DNA of 64,000 nt. It comes from JAKFVC01 sp040386595 (GTDB lineage Bacteria > Planctomycetota > Planctomycetia > Planctomycetales > Planctomycetaceae). A model generated the notes under the pieces. The model did no database searches, had not been told where the DNA came from, and saw nothing but the letters and a program-made list of their open reading frames with translations. The position numbers and the translations under genes are program-made. The DNA lies in contig JAZKFE010000014.1 of the NCBI GenBank assembly GCA_040386595.1, forward strand, positions 1-64,000, read 5' to 3'. Below are positions 1 to 9,330 of this stretch, piece after piece (position 1 is the stretch's first letter; every line of letters starts with the position of its first letter).

Positions 1-33
1 CGGCATACCGAGCGCACCCTGGGCTGTGGTGTT

Positions 34-50
34 CTTCCCTTTCAGGGAAG
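34..50 (+). terminator. possible small hairpin terminator
   Basis: CTTCCCT at 34-40 and AGGGAAG at 44-50 form a perfect 7-bp stem with a 3-base loop, followed on the plus strand by a short T run (53-56). It could end a plus-strand gene lying left of the window. The rest of 1-161 shows no coding region I can support. Confidence 0.3.
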
Positions 51-161
51 CCTTTTGCAAACTCGAGTTCCAAAACCAATCACATCCCTCGTGACCAGCA
101 TGCTCTGAGTATTGACAAAAACTTTAAATCAACACGAACTCGCCTACGAAGAAAAATCTCG

Positions 162-1553
162 CTAAGCCAGCAAGCCTTCTGCCACATGTCCGTGGACATC
201 GGTCAGACGGAAATCCCGGCCGCTGTAGCGGAACGTGAGCTTCTCGTGATTCAATCCCATCAGATGCAGAATGGTGGCATGTAAATCATGCACGTGCAGC
301 CGTTGATCGACGGCAGCGAAACCGAGCTCGTCAGTCGCTCCGTAGGTCTGGCCACCCTTGATCCCGCCCCCTGCCATCCACATGGAAAAACCCAGGTTAT
401 TGTGATCGCGGCCCTTGGCCCCCTCCGATGACGGCGTACGGCCAAACTCACCACCCCAGACGATCAGCGTATCCTGCAAGAGACCTCGCGACTTAAGATC
501 GGTCAACAATGCCGCCACGGCCTGATCGCTTTGTTGCGCGTGCCCCTTGTGATTCATGATGTCGCCATGATCATCCCACGGTTGGCCGCCGCCAAAGTAC
601 ACCTGCACCATCCGCACGCCCCGCTCGACCAAACGCCGAGCTAACAGACAACCATTCGCGAACTGACCATTGCCATAGAGTTCCCGCGTGGCTTGAGTTT
701 CCTTCGCCAGATCAAACGCTTCCTGTGCTTCAAACTGCATCCGGAACGCCATCTCCAACGAGGCAATTCGGCCTTCTAGCTGAGCGTCCTCACCACGGGC
801 ATCCAGATGCTTGCGATTGAGTTGCTGCAAGAGATCCATCTGCCGGCGCTGGACCGGCTGCGAGACGTACCGATTGTTGATATCCCGGATAATCGTCTTC
901 GGATCGATATTCGAATTGTTGATATGCGTTCCCTGATAAATCCCCGGCAGGAAACTGTTACTCCATAATTGCGGCCCCACGGTCGGGCTGCCCGGGCACA
1001 GCACCACGTACCCCGGCAGATTCTGATTTTCCGAGCCGAGACCATAGGTCAGCCACGATCCCATACAGGGGCGCGTCGGTTGACCTTCCCCCGAGTTCAT
1101 CATCAAGAACGACGGTTCGTGGTTCGGCAGATTCGTGTGCATCGACCGGATCACGCAGATGTCGTCGATGCATTTGGCCAGATGCGGATAGATCTCACTG
1201 ACTTCAATACCGCTCTGCCCCGCCTTGGCAAACTTGAACGGCGAAGGCATCAGCTTGCCCTTCGAGCGGCCTCGCGGAAACAGGGACTCGGGAGGGACCT
1301 GGCCGGCGAATTTTTCCAACGCCGGCTTGGGATCGAAGGTATCAACTTGCGACGGGCCACCATTCATAAACAAATGAATGATGCGTTTGGCCTTGGCTGG
1401 AAAATGAGTCGGCTTCGGAGCCAGCGGATTGCCCTCGGTTGTCGCCGCAACGCTTTCGCCCGCCAGAACTGCCGCCAATCCCAATGAACCAAAACCGACA
1501 CCCATCGTGCGGAGCATTTCACGGCGGGACAGCGGAAGCAAGTTATGAGTCAT
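162..1553 (-). CDS. DUF1501 family secreted protein (sulfatase-like fold)
   Basis: 463 residues, a normal length for DUF1501 proteins, which are abundant in planctomycetes and resemble the alkaline phosphatase/sulfatase superfamily; their substrates are unknown. The N-terminus has a twin-arginine signal (SRREMLRTMG, Arg10-Arg11, then a hydrophobic run ending near residue 36), so folded export by Tat is expected. Family landmarks are IHLFMNGGPSQVDTFDPKP near residue 60, ERGVRMVQVYFGGG and DDHGD near 310-330, and GGEFGRTP followed by GRDHN near 370-385. The ATG is preceded by GAGGTGG, a good ribosome binding site. It lies just downstream of the PSCyt1/DUF1553 gene on the same strand, the usual planctomycete pairing, so the two are probably co-transcribed and act together at the cell surface. 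Family call is firm; the reaction is not known. Confidence 0.93.
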   Translation of the reverse strand: MTHNLLPLSRREMLRTMGVGFGSLGLAAVLAGESVAATTEGNPLAPKPTHFPAKAKRIIHLFMNGGPSQVDTFDPKPALEKFAGQVPPESLFPRGRSKGKLMPSPFKFAKAGQSGIEVSEIYPHLAKCIDDICVIRSMHTNLPNHEPSFLMMNSGEGQPTRPCMGSWLTYGLGSENQNLPGYVVLCPGSPTVGPQLWSNSFLPGIYQGTHINNSNIDPKTIIRDINNRYVSQPVQRRQMDLLQQLNRKHLDARGEDAQLEGRIASLEMAFRMQFEAQEAFDLAKETQATRELYGNGQFANGCLLARRLVERGVRMVQVYFGGGQPWDDHGDIMNHKGHAQQSDQAVAALLTDLKSRGLLQDTLIVWGGEFGRTPSSEGAKGRDHNNLGFSMWMAGGGIKGGQTYGATDELGFAAVDQRLHVHDLHATILHLMGLNHEKLTFRYSGRDFRLTDVHGHVAEGLLA

Positions 1554-1591
1554 GAGCCACCTCGGCGTTTTTTAACAGCGTGTTTCGAAAC

Positions 1592-1715
1592 AAAGTCGTT
1601 GTTCGCTCCGCGAACTGAACGTCTTCGTTTCCGGGTAAGCCTGGAGTTGATCGTCGAATTGAATTCAGACTCGCTATTACGAAGACGTTCAGTTCGCGGA
1701 GCGAACAACGACTTT
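1592..1715. repeat. 37-bp perfect inverted repeat between the two secreted-protein genes
   Basis: The arms at 1592-1628 and 1679-1715 are exact reverse complements (37 bp) around a 50-base spacer. Each arm also holds a small dyad, GTTCG-CTCCG-CGAAC, so it can fold alone. The right arm overlaps two bases of the TAA stop of the upstream gene. No coding content or transposase is present. It could be a non-autonomous mobile element (MITE/REP-like), an attenuator between the two genes, or both. Confidence 0.85.
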
Positions 1716-4700
1716 AGTCCACATAAGTAAACTCATTCGCTCCCAGCAAGGCCTGCACATATTGAGGCCATGGCCCCAGCTGACTTTTCTCTTCGGGCGG
1801 AATCGGTGTCGTCAAAAATTCCAGGCCGAGTTTCAACTCATCTTCGTTAACCGGGCGACCGTAGAGCAACAAGTAAGCTCGGTCGATTCGCCTCGCGTCG
1901 AATTCTTGCGGATCTGCAGTTAGCCGTTGCGTCAACGCCTGAGCCTGCCGCACCAGGAACTCACTATTTAATACAAACAATTGCTGCAACGGGACCGTCG
2001 TCTGCGTGCGTCGCTCGCTGGTGATGTTGGGATCGGGAAAATCAAACAGCCGCAACAACGGATTCAAATCATGACGGCTGACGGACCCGTATAAAGTCCG
2101 CCGACGATAGTCGCTCGCAGCCAGATTTCCCGACGGACCACCGACAGTCGCATCCAGGCTGCCCGACACCATCAGCAAGGCATCACGCCACGCTTCCACA
2201 TCCAAACGACGGCGATTCATCCGCCAGAAATAGCGGTTATCAGGATCGATCTCCATATTCTTGGCATCAAAGTGGCTGCCGGAACGATAGGTCGCGGACA
2301 ACACAATTTCGCGATGCAGCTTCTTCAGTGACCAGCCATTCGACTGAAACCAATGTGCCAAGTGATCGAGTAACTCGGGATGCGAAGGCCGCTCGCCTAA
2401 AGCTCCAAAATTACTGGGTGTGGCGACGATGCCGCGGCCGAAATGCTGCTGCCAGACCCGGTTCACAATGACACGAGCCGTCAGCGGATTGCTGGGGCTC
2501 ACAATCGCCTCGGCCAGCTCCAGCCGGCCGCTCCCCTTAGAAAACTCAGCGGGCTCGCCTGGGGTAAGAATCGACAAGAAACGGCGCGGAGCTTCCGGCC
2601 CGGGCTTCTGATGATTGCCTCGCAGATAGATCCGCATATTGGCGGCTGTCGTATCGACCAGGCTATGAGCCACCGGATACTTCGGCGGCGAACTCTTCGT
2701 GCAACTTTCCAGTTCCGCCTTCAGCATGCCACATTGTTTCGCCGGCTCACCGGCCAGCAACCGTTCCACCTTGTCCCGCGGCACAACACCTGGACCGTTA
2801 TCTTTCTTATAGAGATCCTTTAGCAACTCAGCATGAGGCCCCGTGAATTCGGGACTCTTGAGCTTGCTGCGTTCCGCTTCCGGTGCAGCAGCCACTTGGT
2901 CGGCATGTTGTTTCTGCAATTCATCGCGTGCGGTGAGGGCCGCAATCACCTCTTGCTGGAAGGCATCGGCAACCTTTTGCACGGCTTCCGGAACCGCCAC
3001 CGTTTCGGTCTCCGGCGGGATGCTCAACTCAAACCAATCCTTCAATTGCGGAAATTTTTCTTGATTCTCTGACGAATTGAGCACTTTCTGCCAGCGTTCC
3101 AGCATCCATTCGGGAATCCCAGCCGCTTTGGCGACTTCACCTCGATTAGGTTTCTGACCGGCCAGAGGATGTTTGAGTTGCCAGGCCGCAATGAGGATTT
3201 TTCCCACCTGGCGCGCCAACGTATCCTGCAACTGCGGGATCTCAGTATCTAAGAACTTGTTGAGAGTCTCCTGCTGTTCTTTAATTCGCTGCTGCGCTGT
3301 CTGATACTCGGTGACAACGGCTTCCGGCACCAATGGTGCTTCGCGGTAGGCAGAGCTCGAAAAGATCCCAGCCAAACTGTAATAGTCCCGTTGCGAGATC
3401 GGATCAAATTTATGATCGTGACAGCGAGCACAGGCCACCGTCAGCCCCAGCAGCCCACGGGCCAACGTATCAACTCGATCATCAAGTTCATCGGCTGCCG
3501 CCTTCGCCGCACAACCTGCATCGGCATAGTACACCGGCCCCAACGCAAAAAATCCGAGAGCCGGCAAACGGTTCGCCAAATCCGCTTCGGGCAACAAATC
3601 GCCGGCAATCTGTTCCGTAAGAAAACGGTCATACGGCAGATCGCGATTGAGAGACTGCACCACCCAATCTCGATAGCGATACCCATTGGGATAGTTGCGA
3701 GCTTGAAATGTATGAGCCTGATCCTCGGCATAGCGTGCCACATCCAGCCAATGCCGGCCCCACCGCTCACCGTAGTGAGGAGACGCCAGTAGACGATCAA
3801 TGACTTTTTCATCCGCATCGGCGGCGGTATCACTCAGATAAGCCTGAACTTCCTCGGGAGTGGGTGGTAGACCAATCAAATCAAACGAGAGCCGGCGGAT
3901 CAACGTAGTACGGTCGGCCGCAGCAACCGGCTTCAAGCCGCGTTTCTCAAGTTCCGCCAAAACAAATTGGTCCAGCGGTTTCTTCACCCAGGCAGTGGCC
4001 TGAACAGTGGGAAGCTGCGGGTCGCGAATAGGCTGGAACGACCAGAAGGCACGTTGCTCGGCCGTGATCACATATTCGCCCAACGGAGCAGCTCGTCCCA
4101 GTTGAGCCACCGTGACGGTCGGAGCTTCGAACTCCAGCCGCGCCCCGGAAAACACAGCATGGTCGCAATTGATCGGATTGCTTCCCGGATCTGTTGCAGC
4201 CCCGGTGGCCACAAGAGTCAGGTACTGGGCCTCGGGCGGAATGGGCACATCAAAATTCGCGAACTGACCGTTCGCTTTCAGGGGTGAAGGGATCGCTCCC
4301 ACCACCGCGAACTTGCCCTCCTGAAACTGGACTTCAACGAGAGCTCCATTGACATACGCCGCAATCACCTTGTGTGCCGCATCGCCCGTTGTGCGACTAA
4401 CAATCGCCAGCAGATGAACGCTGGCATCACTCCCCAGAACATCATCGTTGATCCCAGCGCGGTCCGAGCGAAACGTAAAGGCCTGCGTAGGGGGCAATCC
4501 GCCAGCCTTGCGGATCTCAGTCAGGTCAAAGGTGACCAGGGCATTCGCATGCAGTCCGATCCCCTCTTCAGTCCGTGGCGAGCTTGCCGGGAACGCCTGC
4601 CCCAGCGTGCGAATGCCGCCTTCGTCGCCCCAGGCATCATTCACGATCAGTCCGTGAGTCTCACGGCCGCTGCCCACCGTTTGAAAATCAAACTTAATCC

Positions 4701-5253
4701 CACCGGCAATTTCGGTCTCGGTCCCCCAGCCTTGGACGACTCGATCCACCCCCAGGTCGGTCGCATCCGCCGCCCCTTTGAATTCATCCGAATCGATGGC
4801 ATCGCCCAGAGACGTTTCCCCGACATCATCAAATAGATTGCCCAGAGGAATCTTGACCTTGAGCGTCGGCCAAACGGCCCCATCCGCGACCCACTTGGTC
4901 ATCGCGGCAATTTCGGCATCTGACATCTTTTGTTTAGGAGGCATCTTGAGGCCCCCCTCGTGTCGGATGGCTTCAATCAATGAACTTTCGTCCGGCTTGC
5001 CTGGTTCAACAATGGCTCCCGCGTCGCCCCCTTTTTGGAAGGCATCCCGATTCTCTAAACTCAGGCCACCCTTGGACTGACCATTGCCGTGACATTCAAA
5101 GCAACGGCTGATCAAAACTGGGCGGATCTTGGTTTCAAAGAATTCGGTCTGCTCGGTGGAAGGCTGTTCCACAGCAAAAGTCGTGCTGGTCAGAGACCAA
5201 CAGGACAGAAGGCACAAACAGCACCGGAGTGCGTATCGCGAGATATAGGGCAT
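1714..5253 (-). CDS. PSCyt1 - NPCBM-like - DUF1549 - DUF1553 secreted cytochrome-type protein
   Basis: About 1179 residues from the chosen ATG at 5253. An upstream in-frame ATG at 5328 would add 25 Arg/Pro-rich residues ahead of the signal peptide (MPYISRYALRCCLCLLSCW), so the internal start is preferred. Order: planctomycete cytochrome-like PSCyt1 with a haem-type CFECH motif; a middle beta-rich segment containing GIGLHANALVTFDL, resembling NPCBM carbohydrate-binding modules; DUF1549 (LDQFVLAELEKRGLKP, RHWLDVARYAED) with a second CxxCH, CARCHDHKFDPI; then C-terminal DUF1553 (NRVWQQHFGRGIV, TLYGSVSRHDLNP). The family is hugely expanded in planctomycetes and often linked to polysaccharide use, but no reaction is established. 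The DUF1501 gene follows downstream. Family call is firm; the NPCBM assignment is tentative. Confidence 0.9.
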   Translation of the reverse strand: MPYISRYALRCCLCLLSCWSLTSTTFAVEQPSTEQTEFFETKIRPVLISRCFECHGNGQSKGGLSLENRDAFQKGGDAGAIVEPGKPDESSLIEAIRHEGGLKMPPKQKMSDAEIAAMTKWVADGAVWPTLKVKIPLGNLFDDVGETSLGDAIDSDEFKGAADATDLGVDRVVQGWGTETEIAGGIKFDFQTVGSGRETHGLIVNDAWGDEGGIRTLGQAFPASSPRTEEGIGLHANALVTFDLTEIRKAGGLPPTQAFTFRSDRAGINDDVLGSDASVHLLAIVSRTTGDAAHKVIAAYVNGALVEVQFQEGKFAVVGAIPSPLKANGQFANFDVPIPPEAQYLTLVATGAATDPGSNPINCDHAVFSGARLEFEAPTVTVAQLGRAAPLGEYVITAEQRAFWSFQPIRDPQLPTVQATAWVKKPLDQFVLAELEKRGLKPVAAADRTTLIRRLSFDLIGLPPTPEEVQAYLSDTAADADEKVIDRLLASPHYGERWGRHWLDVARYAEDQAHTFQARNYPNGYRYRDWVVQSLNRDLPYDRFLTEQIAGDLLPEADLANRLPALGFFALGPVYYADAGCAAKAAADELDDRVDTLARGLLGLTVACARCHDHKFDPISQRDYYSLAGIFSSSAYREAPLVPEAVVTEYQTAQQRIKEQQETLNKFLDTEIPQLQDTLARQVGKILIAAWQLKHPLAGQKPNRGEVAKAAGIPEWMLERWQKVLNSSENQEKFPQLKDWFELSIPPETETVAVPEAVQKVADAFQQEVIAALTARDELQKQHADQVAAAPEAERSKLKSPEFTGPHAELLKDLYKKDNGPGVVPRDKVERLLAGEPAKQCGMLKAELESCTKSSPPKYPVAHSLVDTTAANMRIYLRGNHQKPGPEAPRRFLSILTPGEPAEFSKGSGRLELAEAIVSPSNPLTARVIVNRVWQQHFGRGIVATPSNFGALGERPSHPELLDHLAHWFQSNGWSLKKLHREIVLSATYRSGSHFDAKNMEIDPDNRYFWRMNRRRLDVEAWRDALLMVSGSLDATVGGPSGNLAASDYRRRTLYGSVSRHDLNPLLRLFDFPDPNITSERRTQTTVPLQQLFVLNSEFLVRQAQALTQRLTADPQEFDARRIDRAYLLLYGRPVNEDELKLGLEFLTTPIPPEEKSQLGPWPQYVQALLGANEFTYVD

Positions 5254-5483
5254 ACCAGAGCCATCATGGGTAGAGGTCTGAGCGCGAGGCGGGCGAGCTA
5301 ACAACCGATAAAGTCGGCAGGCATTCACGAACGAGCAGAACGCATAACCGTTTCAGTATATATCGGTTGTCTTGGCGTCAGCAATTGGGAAATGGCCAAA
5401 CGCAGCGATTAATCACAATTCGAAAATTGAGTCGATCAGGTTTTTGAGGCGGGATGAGAGTACCCTCATCGCTTAATCGCACT

Positions 5484-5612
5484 AGTGCTGTGTCACCGCG
5501 ACAAATTTGGGTGCCACTGGCTCTGCCAGTGCTTTTCGGAATAGCCGCTAGACGACCGGCGCTGGCAAAGCCAGTGGCACCCAATCCCAAGATGATCTTG
5601 TAACAGAGCACT
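5484..5612. repeat. dispersed intergenic inverted-repeat element, copy 1
   Basis: Outer ends AGTGCTGTGTCAC (5484-5496) and GTAACAGAGCACT (5600-5612) are imperfect inverted repeats. Inside, 5507-5532 and 5559-5584 are 26-base arms that differ at two positions and carry the GGGTGCCACTGGC motif seen between many planctomycete genes. Related copies start at 8823 and 33680. Any open frame across it is a by-product of the repeat. The rest of 5254-5618 shows nothing else I can name. Confidence 0.75.
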
Positions 5613-5618
5613 CGACAA

Positions 5619-6563
5619 TCACACCGGCACCGCCACCTGCTTCACAATATCCGCAATGATCTCGGCCTTGGTGGCTCCGCTGTACTTCGATTGCGAGGTC
5701 AGCATTAAACGGTGCGGCAGCACATATCCCGTCAGATATTGCACGTCGTCCGGCAACACATAGTCTCGCCCCCGCAGATAGGCCGCCGCCTGAGAGGCCC
5801 GAAACAGCATCAACGTGCCGCGGGGGCTGACCCCTAAACGCAAGCGGGGGTCGCGACGCGTCCGCTCAACGATCTCCACCATGTATCGGCCGACATTCTT
5901 CGCCACCTTGACCTCACACACCTGCCGTTGCATCTCCAGCAACTCGTCCTGAGTCAACACGGGGCGCAGTTGATCAATGGGCCGTTCGGACTGCTGCGAG
6001 TAGAGAATCTCCAGCTCGGTCGCTGGGTCAGGGTAGCCAATGTTAATCAACACCAGGAACCGATCGAGCTGAGCTTCCGGCAACGGGTAGGTCCCGTGAA
6101 ATTCCACCGGGTTCTCAGTCGCCAGCACCAGGAACGGCGCGGGCAGGACGTGCCGGACCCCTTCAATGGTGGCCTGCAGTTCGCTCATCGCCTCCAGCAA
6201 CGCCGATTGCGTACGCGGCGACGCGCGGTTGATTTCATCAGCCAGTAAGACGTGCGAAAAGATCGGCCCCGGGCGAAAGTTGAACTGGCCATCAACGGGA
6301 TTATAAATCGATGATCCCAGGATGTCCGCGGGCAACAGGTCGGGAGTGAACTGGACACGATTGAAGCTCAGATCAACCGACTTGGCGAGAGCTTTCGCCA
6401 GGGTCGTCTTGCCAACTCCCGGAACGTCTTCCATCAACACCGATCCACCTGCCAGCAGGGCGATCGTTAAAATCTCCAGGCATTCCGCTTTTCCACGGAT
6501 TACCAAACCCAGATTTTCCTGCAAGCGCCGCAGCGGTTCGCGGTGAGACTCACCAGATGGCAT
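5619..6563 (-). CDS. MoxR family AAA ATPase
   Basis: 314 residues, typical of MoxR ATPases, chaperone-like AAA+ proteins that help mature or insert partner proteins, often with DUF58 or VWA-domain partners. Visible motifs: Walker A PGVGKTTLAKAL near residues 44-57, Walker B LLADEINRA near 110, the sensor-1 region LATENPVEFHGTYPLPEAQLDRF near 150-170, and the C-terminal lid GVSPRGTLMLFRASQAAAYLRGRDYVLPDD. The ATG follows AAGGAA at good spacing. No DUF58, VWA or transglutaminase partner is visible; the neighbours are a repeat on one side and a divergent ABC exporter on the other, so its client is unknown. Confidence 0.93.
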   Translation of the reverse strand: MPSGESHREPLRRLQENLGLVIRGKAECLEILTIALLAGGSVLMEDVPGVGKTTLAKALAKSVDLSFNRVQFTPDLLPADILGSSIYNPVDGQFNFRPGPIFSHVLLADEINRASPRTQSALLEAMSELQATIEGVRHVLPAPFLVLATENPVEFHGTYPLPEAQLDRFLVLINIGYPDPATELEILYSQQSERPIDQLRPVLTQDELLEMQRQVCEVKVAKNVGRYMVEIVERTRRDPRLRLGVSPRGTLMLFRASQAAAYLRGRDYVLPDDVQYLTGYVLPHRLMLTSQSKYSGATKAEIIADIVKQVAVPV

Positions 6564-6854
6564 TGAGGGTTCCTTCGGCGCGGGGGATTGACCGGAATCA
6601 AGAGACCTCTATGGTGTAGAAGAGAGGTCTGTTCCGTCAATGACGAACGCCGAAATCCCACAGCTTCTGCAGGTGCGAGAATGACTCGCCGCAACGACTC
6701 AAATCGACCGCGGGACATGCGTCGAACGCCCCAAGCAGGGGCCGCACCGTTTTCCCGGCCCCGTGGAGGTTGTCTCTGGTCATTGACTCATCTACCTCCT
6801 TCGGCTACCAACCACTGCAACGCCCATAGTTCGCCTTTTTAATAACGAGTCCCC
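6564..6854. other. divergent intergenic region between moxR-like and ABC exporter genes
   Basis: 291 bases holding the start regions of two divergent genes. AGACCTCT (6603-6610) and AGAGGTCT (6623-6630) form a perfect 8-bp dyad 40-67 bases upstream of the MoxR start, which could be an operator. No convincing -10/-35 pair or coding region was found. Confidence 0.3.
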
Positions 6855-8792
6855 ATGCGTGTCCCTCCCAGCAGTCGTAAACGATTCACCGACTACCTCG
6901 CGGAAACGGAGCGGAAGCGGGCAGCAGGCGAGATTGTCCCGCTGCATCGGCCTCATTCCAGTGCTCCCCCGCGAAAAAAACTGTCGCGACCGTTTCGAGA
7001 ATTGATCTGGCAATTCTGGAAACTGCTGGGAACAGAACAATATGCCGTTTTGTTCGCGCTCGCCACGCTGACCGTTTCGACGTTACTGAAGCTGATCCCC
7101 CCTGCCGTCACGCGGCTGGTAATCGACAATGCCCTCGGGCAGTCGGCTCATCCCGCAACCAGCTGGTTGGGGTTCGCGTTGCCCAGCGACAAATGGCAGC
7201 TGATCCTGGCGCTATCGCTGGTCGTGGTCGGTGTCTCACTGATTGAAACGGCAATCCATGTGGCCGGCCGCTGGCAGGCGACACGGGCCACGAAACGCGT
7301 GCAAGTCGCAGTCCGCAAACAGCTCTTTGAACACGCCGTCCGCTTCCCCCTGCACCGCATCTATCAACTCAAATCGGGTGGCGTGGCCAGCACCTTACGA
7401 GAAGACGCCGGCAGTGTCGGCGAACTGATTTTCAGCTTGCTCTACAACCCCTGGCGAGCGGCCATCCAATTCACCGGCAGCTTGATCATTCTCGCGCTGG
7501 TCGATTGGCGATTGCTGGTGGGCGGCCTGATGCTGTTACCGCTGGTGATCATTTCGCACCGGGCTTATGTGGGACGCCTGCGCCCCCTCTATCGTGATAT
7601 TCGCCTGCAGCGTGAAGAGATCGACGGTCAAGCGGCCGAAGCGTTTGGCGGGATGCGCGTCGTGCGCGCCTTCGCCCGACAACGCAGCGAAACCGGCCGA
7701 TTCGTCCGTGGCAATCATTTGATGGCCCGGCAAGAGTTGCTCACATGGTGGTGGTCGCGAGGAATCGAAATTGCCTGGGAAGTCACGCTCCCGCTGGCGT
7801 CCGCGGCAATGATGCTCTACGGCGGCTGGCAGGTTCTCGCCGGGTCGTTGACCTTGGGCGAACTGATGATGTTCCTGTTCTATCTCGCCATGCTGCTGGA
7901 ACCGCTCGCCGTACTGGCGAATAGTTCGACTACGTTTCAAAACAATCTCGCGGCACTCGATCGAGTCCTCGATATGCTCGCCGAGCCGCTCGAGTTCCCC
8001 CCTGTCGCGAATGCGTTGGAACTGCAGACGGGTCACGTCGCGGGACGCATCACACTGGAACATGTGGGGTTTAGTTATGAAGGGGCGGACCACGCCGCGC
8101 TGATTGATATTAATCTTGATGTTCAGCCCGGGGAGATGATCGCCTTCGTCGGTCCCAGCGGTGCCGGGAAGACGACGCTGTGCAATCTAATCGCGCGGTT
8201 CCACGATCCGTCCTCAGGCTCCGTCAAACTAGACGGCATTGATCTGCGTCAAATCAACCTCGACAGCTTCCGCAATCTGCTGGGGATCGTCGAACAGGAA
8301 GTCTTTCTGTTTGACGGCAGCATCGCCGACAACATCGGCTATGGCGACAAGAATGCGACCTTAGAAGACATCCGCGACGCAGCTCGCATCGCTCACGCCG
8401 ACGGCTTCATTACGGAGCTCGAACAGGGGTACGACACGCGGATCGGCGAACGGGGCGTCCGACTGAGCGGCGGGCAGCGGCAGCGGATTGCCATCGCCCG
8501 TGCCGTGCTGGCGAATCCTCGCATCCTGATCCTGGATGAAGCAACCAGCAATCTCGACACCGAAAGCGAGCAATACATTCAGGAGAGCCTGGTCTCCATG
8601 ATGCAGGGCCGCACCAGTTTTGTGATTGCCCACCGCCTGAGCACCATCCGTCACGCGCACCGCATTGTGGTCGTCGATCATGGTCGCATCATCGAAATGG
8701 GAACCCATGCCGAACTGTTGAAAGCCGGGGGCCGTTACCGCGATATGGTCCGGCTACAACTCGGCCCCGACGTCGCCATCAGCGACACGTAA
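6855..8792 (+). CDS. ABC exporter, fused permease and ATPase (MsbA/MDR type)
   Basis: 645 residues: a soluble N-terminal extension (about 1-60), a six-helix type 1 ABC exporter membrane domain (about 65-345), then one nucleotide-binding domain. Motifs: Walker A GPSGAGKTT near residue 433, Q-loop in GIVEQEVFLFDG, signature LSGGQRQR near 537, Walker B ILILDEATS near 556, and H-loop IAHRLS near 591. Half-transporters like this work as homodimers at the inner membrane and export lipids, lipid A precursors, peptides or drugs. It stands alone, divergent from the MoxR gene, so the substrate cannot be read from context. A repeat element follows the stop. Confidence 0.93.
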   Translation: MRVPPSSRKRFTDYLAETERKRAAGEIVPLHRPHSSAPPRKKLSRPFRELIWQFWKLLGTEQYAVLFALATLTVSTLLKLIPPAVTRLVIDNALGQSAHPATSWLGFALPSDKWQLILALSLVVVGVSLIETAIHVAGRWQATRATKRVQVAVRKQLFEHAVRFPLHRIYQLKSGGVASTLREDAGSVGELIFSLLYNPWRAAIQFTGSLIILALVDWRLLVGGLMLLPLVIISHRAYVGRLRPLYRDIRLQREEIDGQAAEAFGGMRVVRAFARQRSETGRFVRGNHLMARQELLTWWWSRGIEIAWEVTLPLASAAMMLYGGWQVLAGSLTLGELMMFLFYLAMLLEPLAVLANSSTTFQNNLAALDRVLDMLAEPLEFPPVANALELQTGHVAGRITLEHVGFSYEGADHAALIDINLDVQPGEMIAFVGPSGAGKTTLCNLIARFHDPSSGSVKLDGIDLRQINLDSFRNLLGIVEQEVFLFDGSIADNIGYGDKNATLEDIRDAARIAHADGFITELEQGYDTRIGERGVRLSGGQRQRIAIARAVLANPRILILDEATSNLDTESEQYIQESLVSMMQGRTSFVIAHRLSTIRHAHRIVVVDHGRIIEMGTHAELLKAGGRYRDMVRLQLGPDVAISDT

Positions 8793-8822
8793 CCCGAAAC
8801 TCAGGGCAACTCCGGCAAGCCG

Positions 8823-9057
8823 AGTGCTGTGTCACAACTGCATTTGGGGGTGACGTGGCAGTGCCCGTAGACTATTTGTCTGCTTCGAAAAGCACGAGTG
8901 CCCACCCGAACGTTAGAGCGATCCAAGATCCGCAGGAAGAGCACTCTTGCCTGTCTCTTCGTATGAAAAACGAATACCGACGGGCAGGAATGCCTATCCT
9001 ACAGAATGATCTGATCGCCTCTCTGCACGCGCATCCCTTATCAGTCCGATTGTGACA
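8823..9057. repeat. dispersed intergenic repeat element, copy 2 (degenerate)
   Basis: It begins with AGTGCTGTGTCAC at 8823-8835, identical to the left end at 5484, followed by a decayed relative of the GGGTGCCACTGGC arm. GTGACACCTCGG near 9052 may be the remnant of the right end. The open frame at 8855-9055 lies wholly inside the repeat and is not a gene. Confidence 0.5.
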
Positions 9058-9330
9058 CCTCGGCTATACAGGACACGCAGCCCGAGATTGTCTTAGGGCA
9101 TAAGACTCACACGACGATACTGACCGAGCGCTTTCACAGACTCCCACGATGTGATTCTTAGCGCTGTCTGGATAGGGCAAAGATTCGGCACCATCAATCA
9201 CTGTGTGCCGTTTACGAGTCTGCATTGACTCGGGGCGGGCAGCCCCCTGCGCCATTCAGTCATTTCTTCGTTATGTATCGACGATCGGTGAGTTACTGCA
9301 AAATACTGCGTTTCGGAAATCTCAACTGGT
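9058..9330. other. intergenic region upstream of TPR-sulfotransferase gene
   Basis: No coding region, RNA gene or clear promoter seen. It presumably holds the promoter of the following gene. Confidence 0.3.

Noticed and set aside
5378..5611. Small minus-strand open frame upstream of the PSCyt1 gene
   Set aside because: It lies within the inverted-repeat element at 5484-5612 and has no ribosome binding site.
8855..9055. Small plus-strand open frame after the ABC exporter
   Set aside because: It lies wholly within a degenerate copy of the dispersed repeat.
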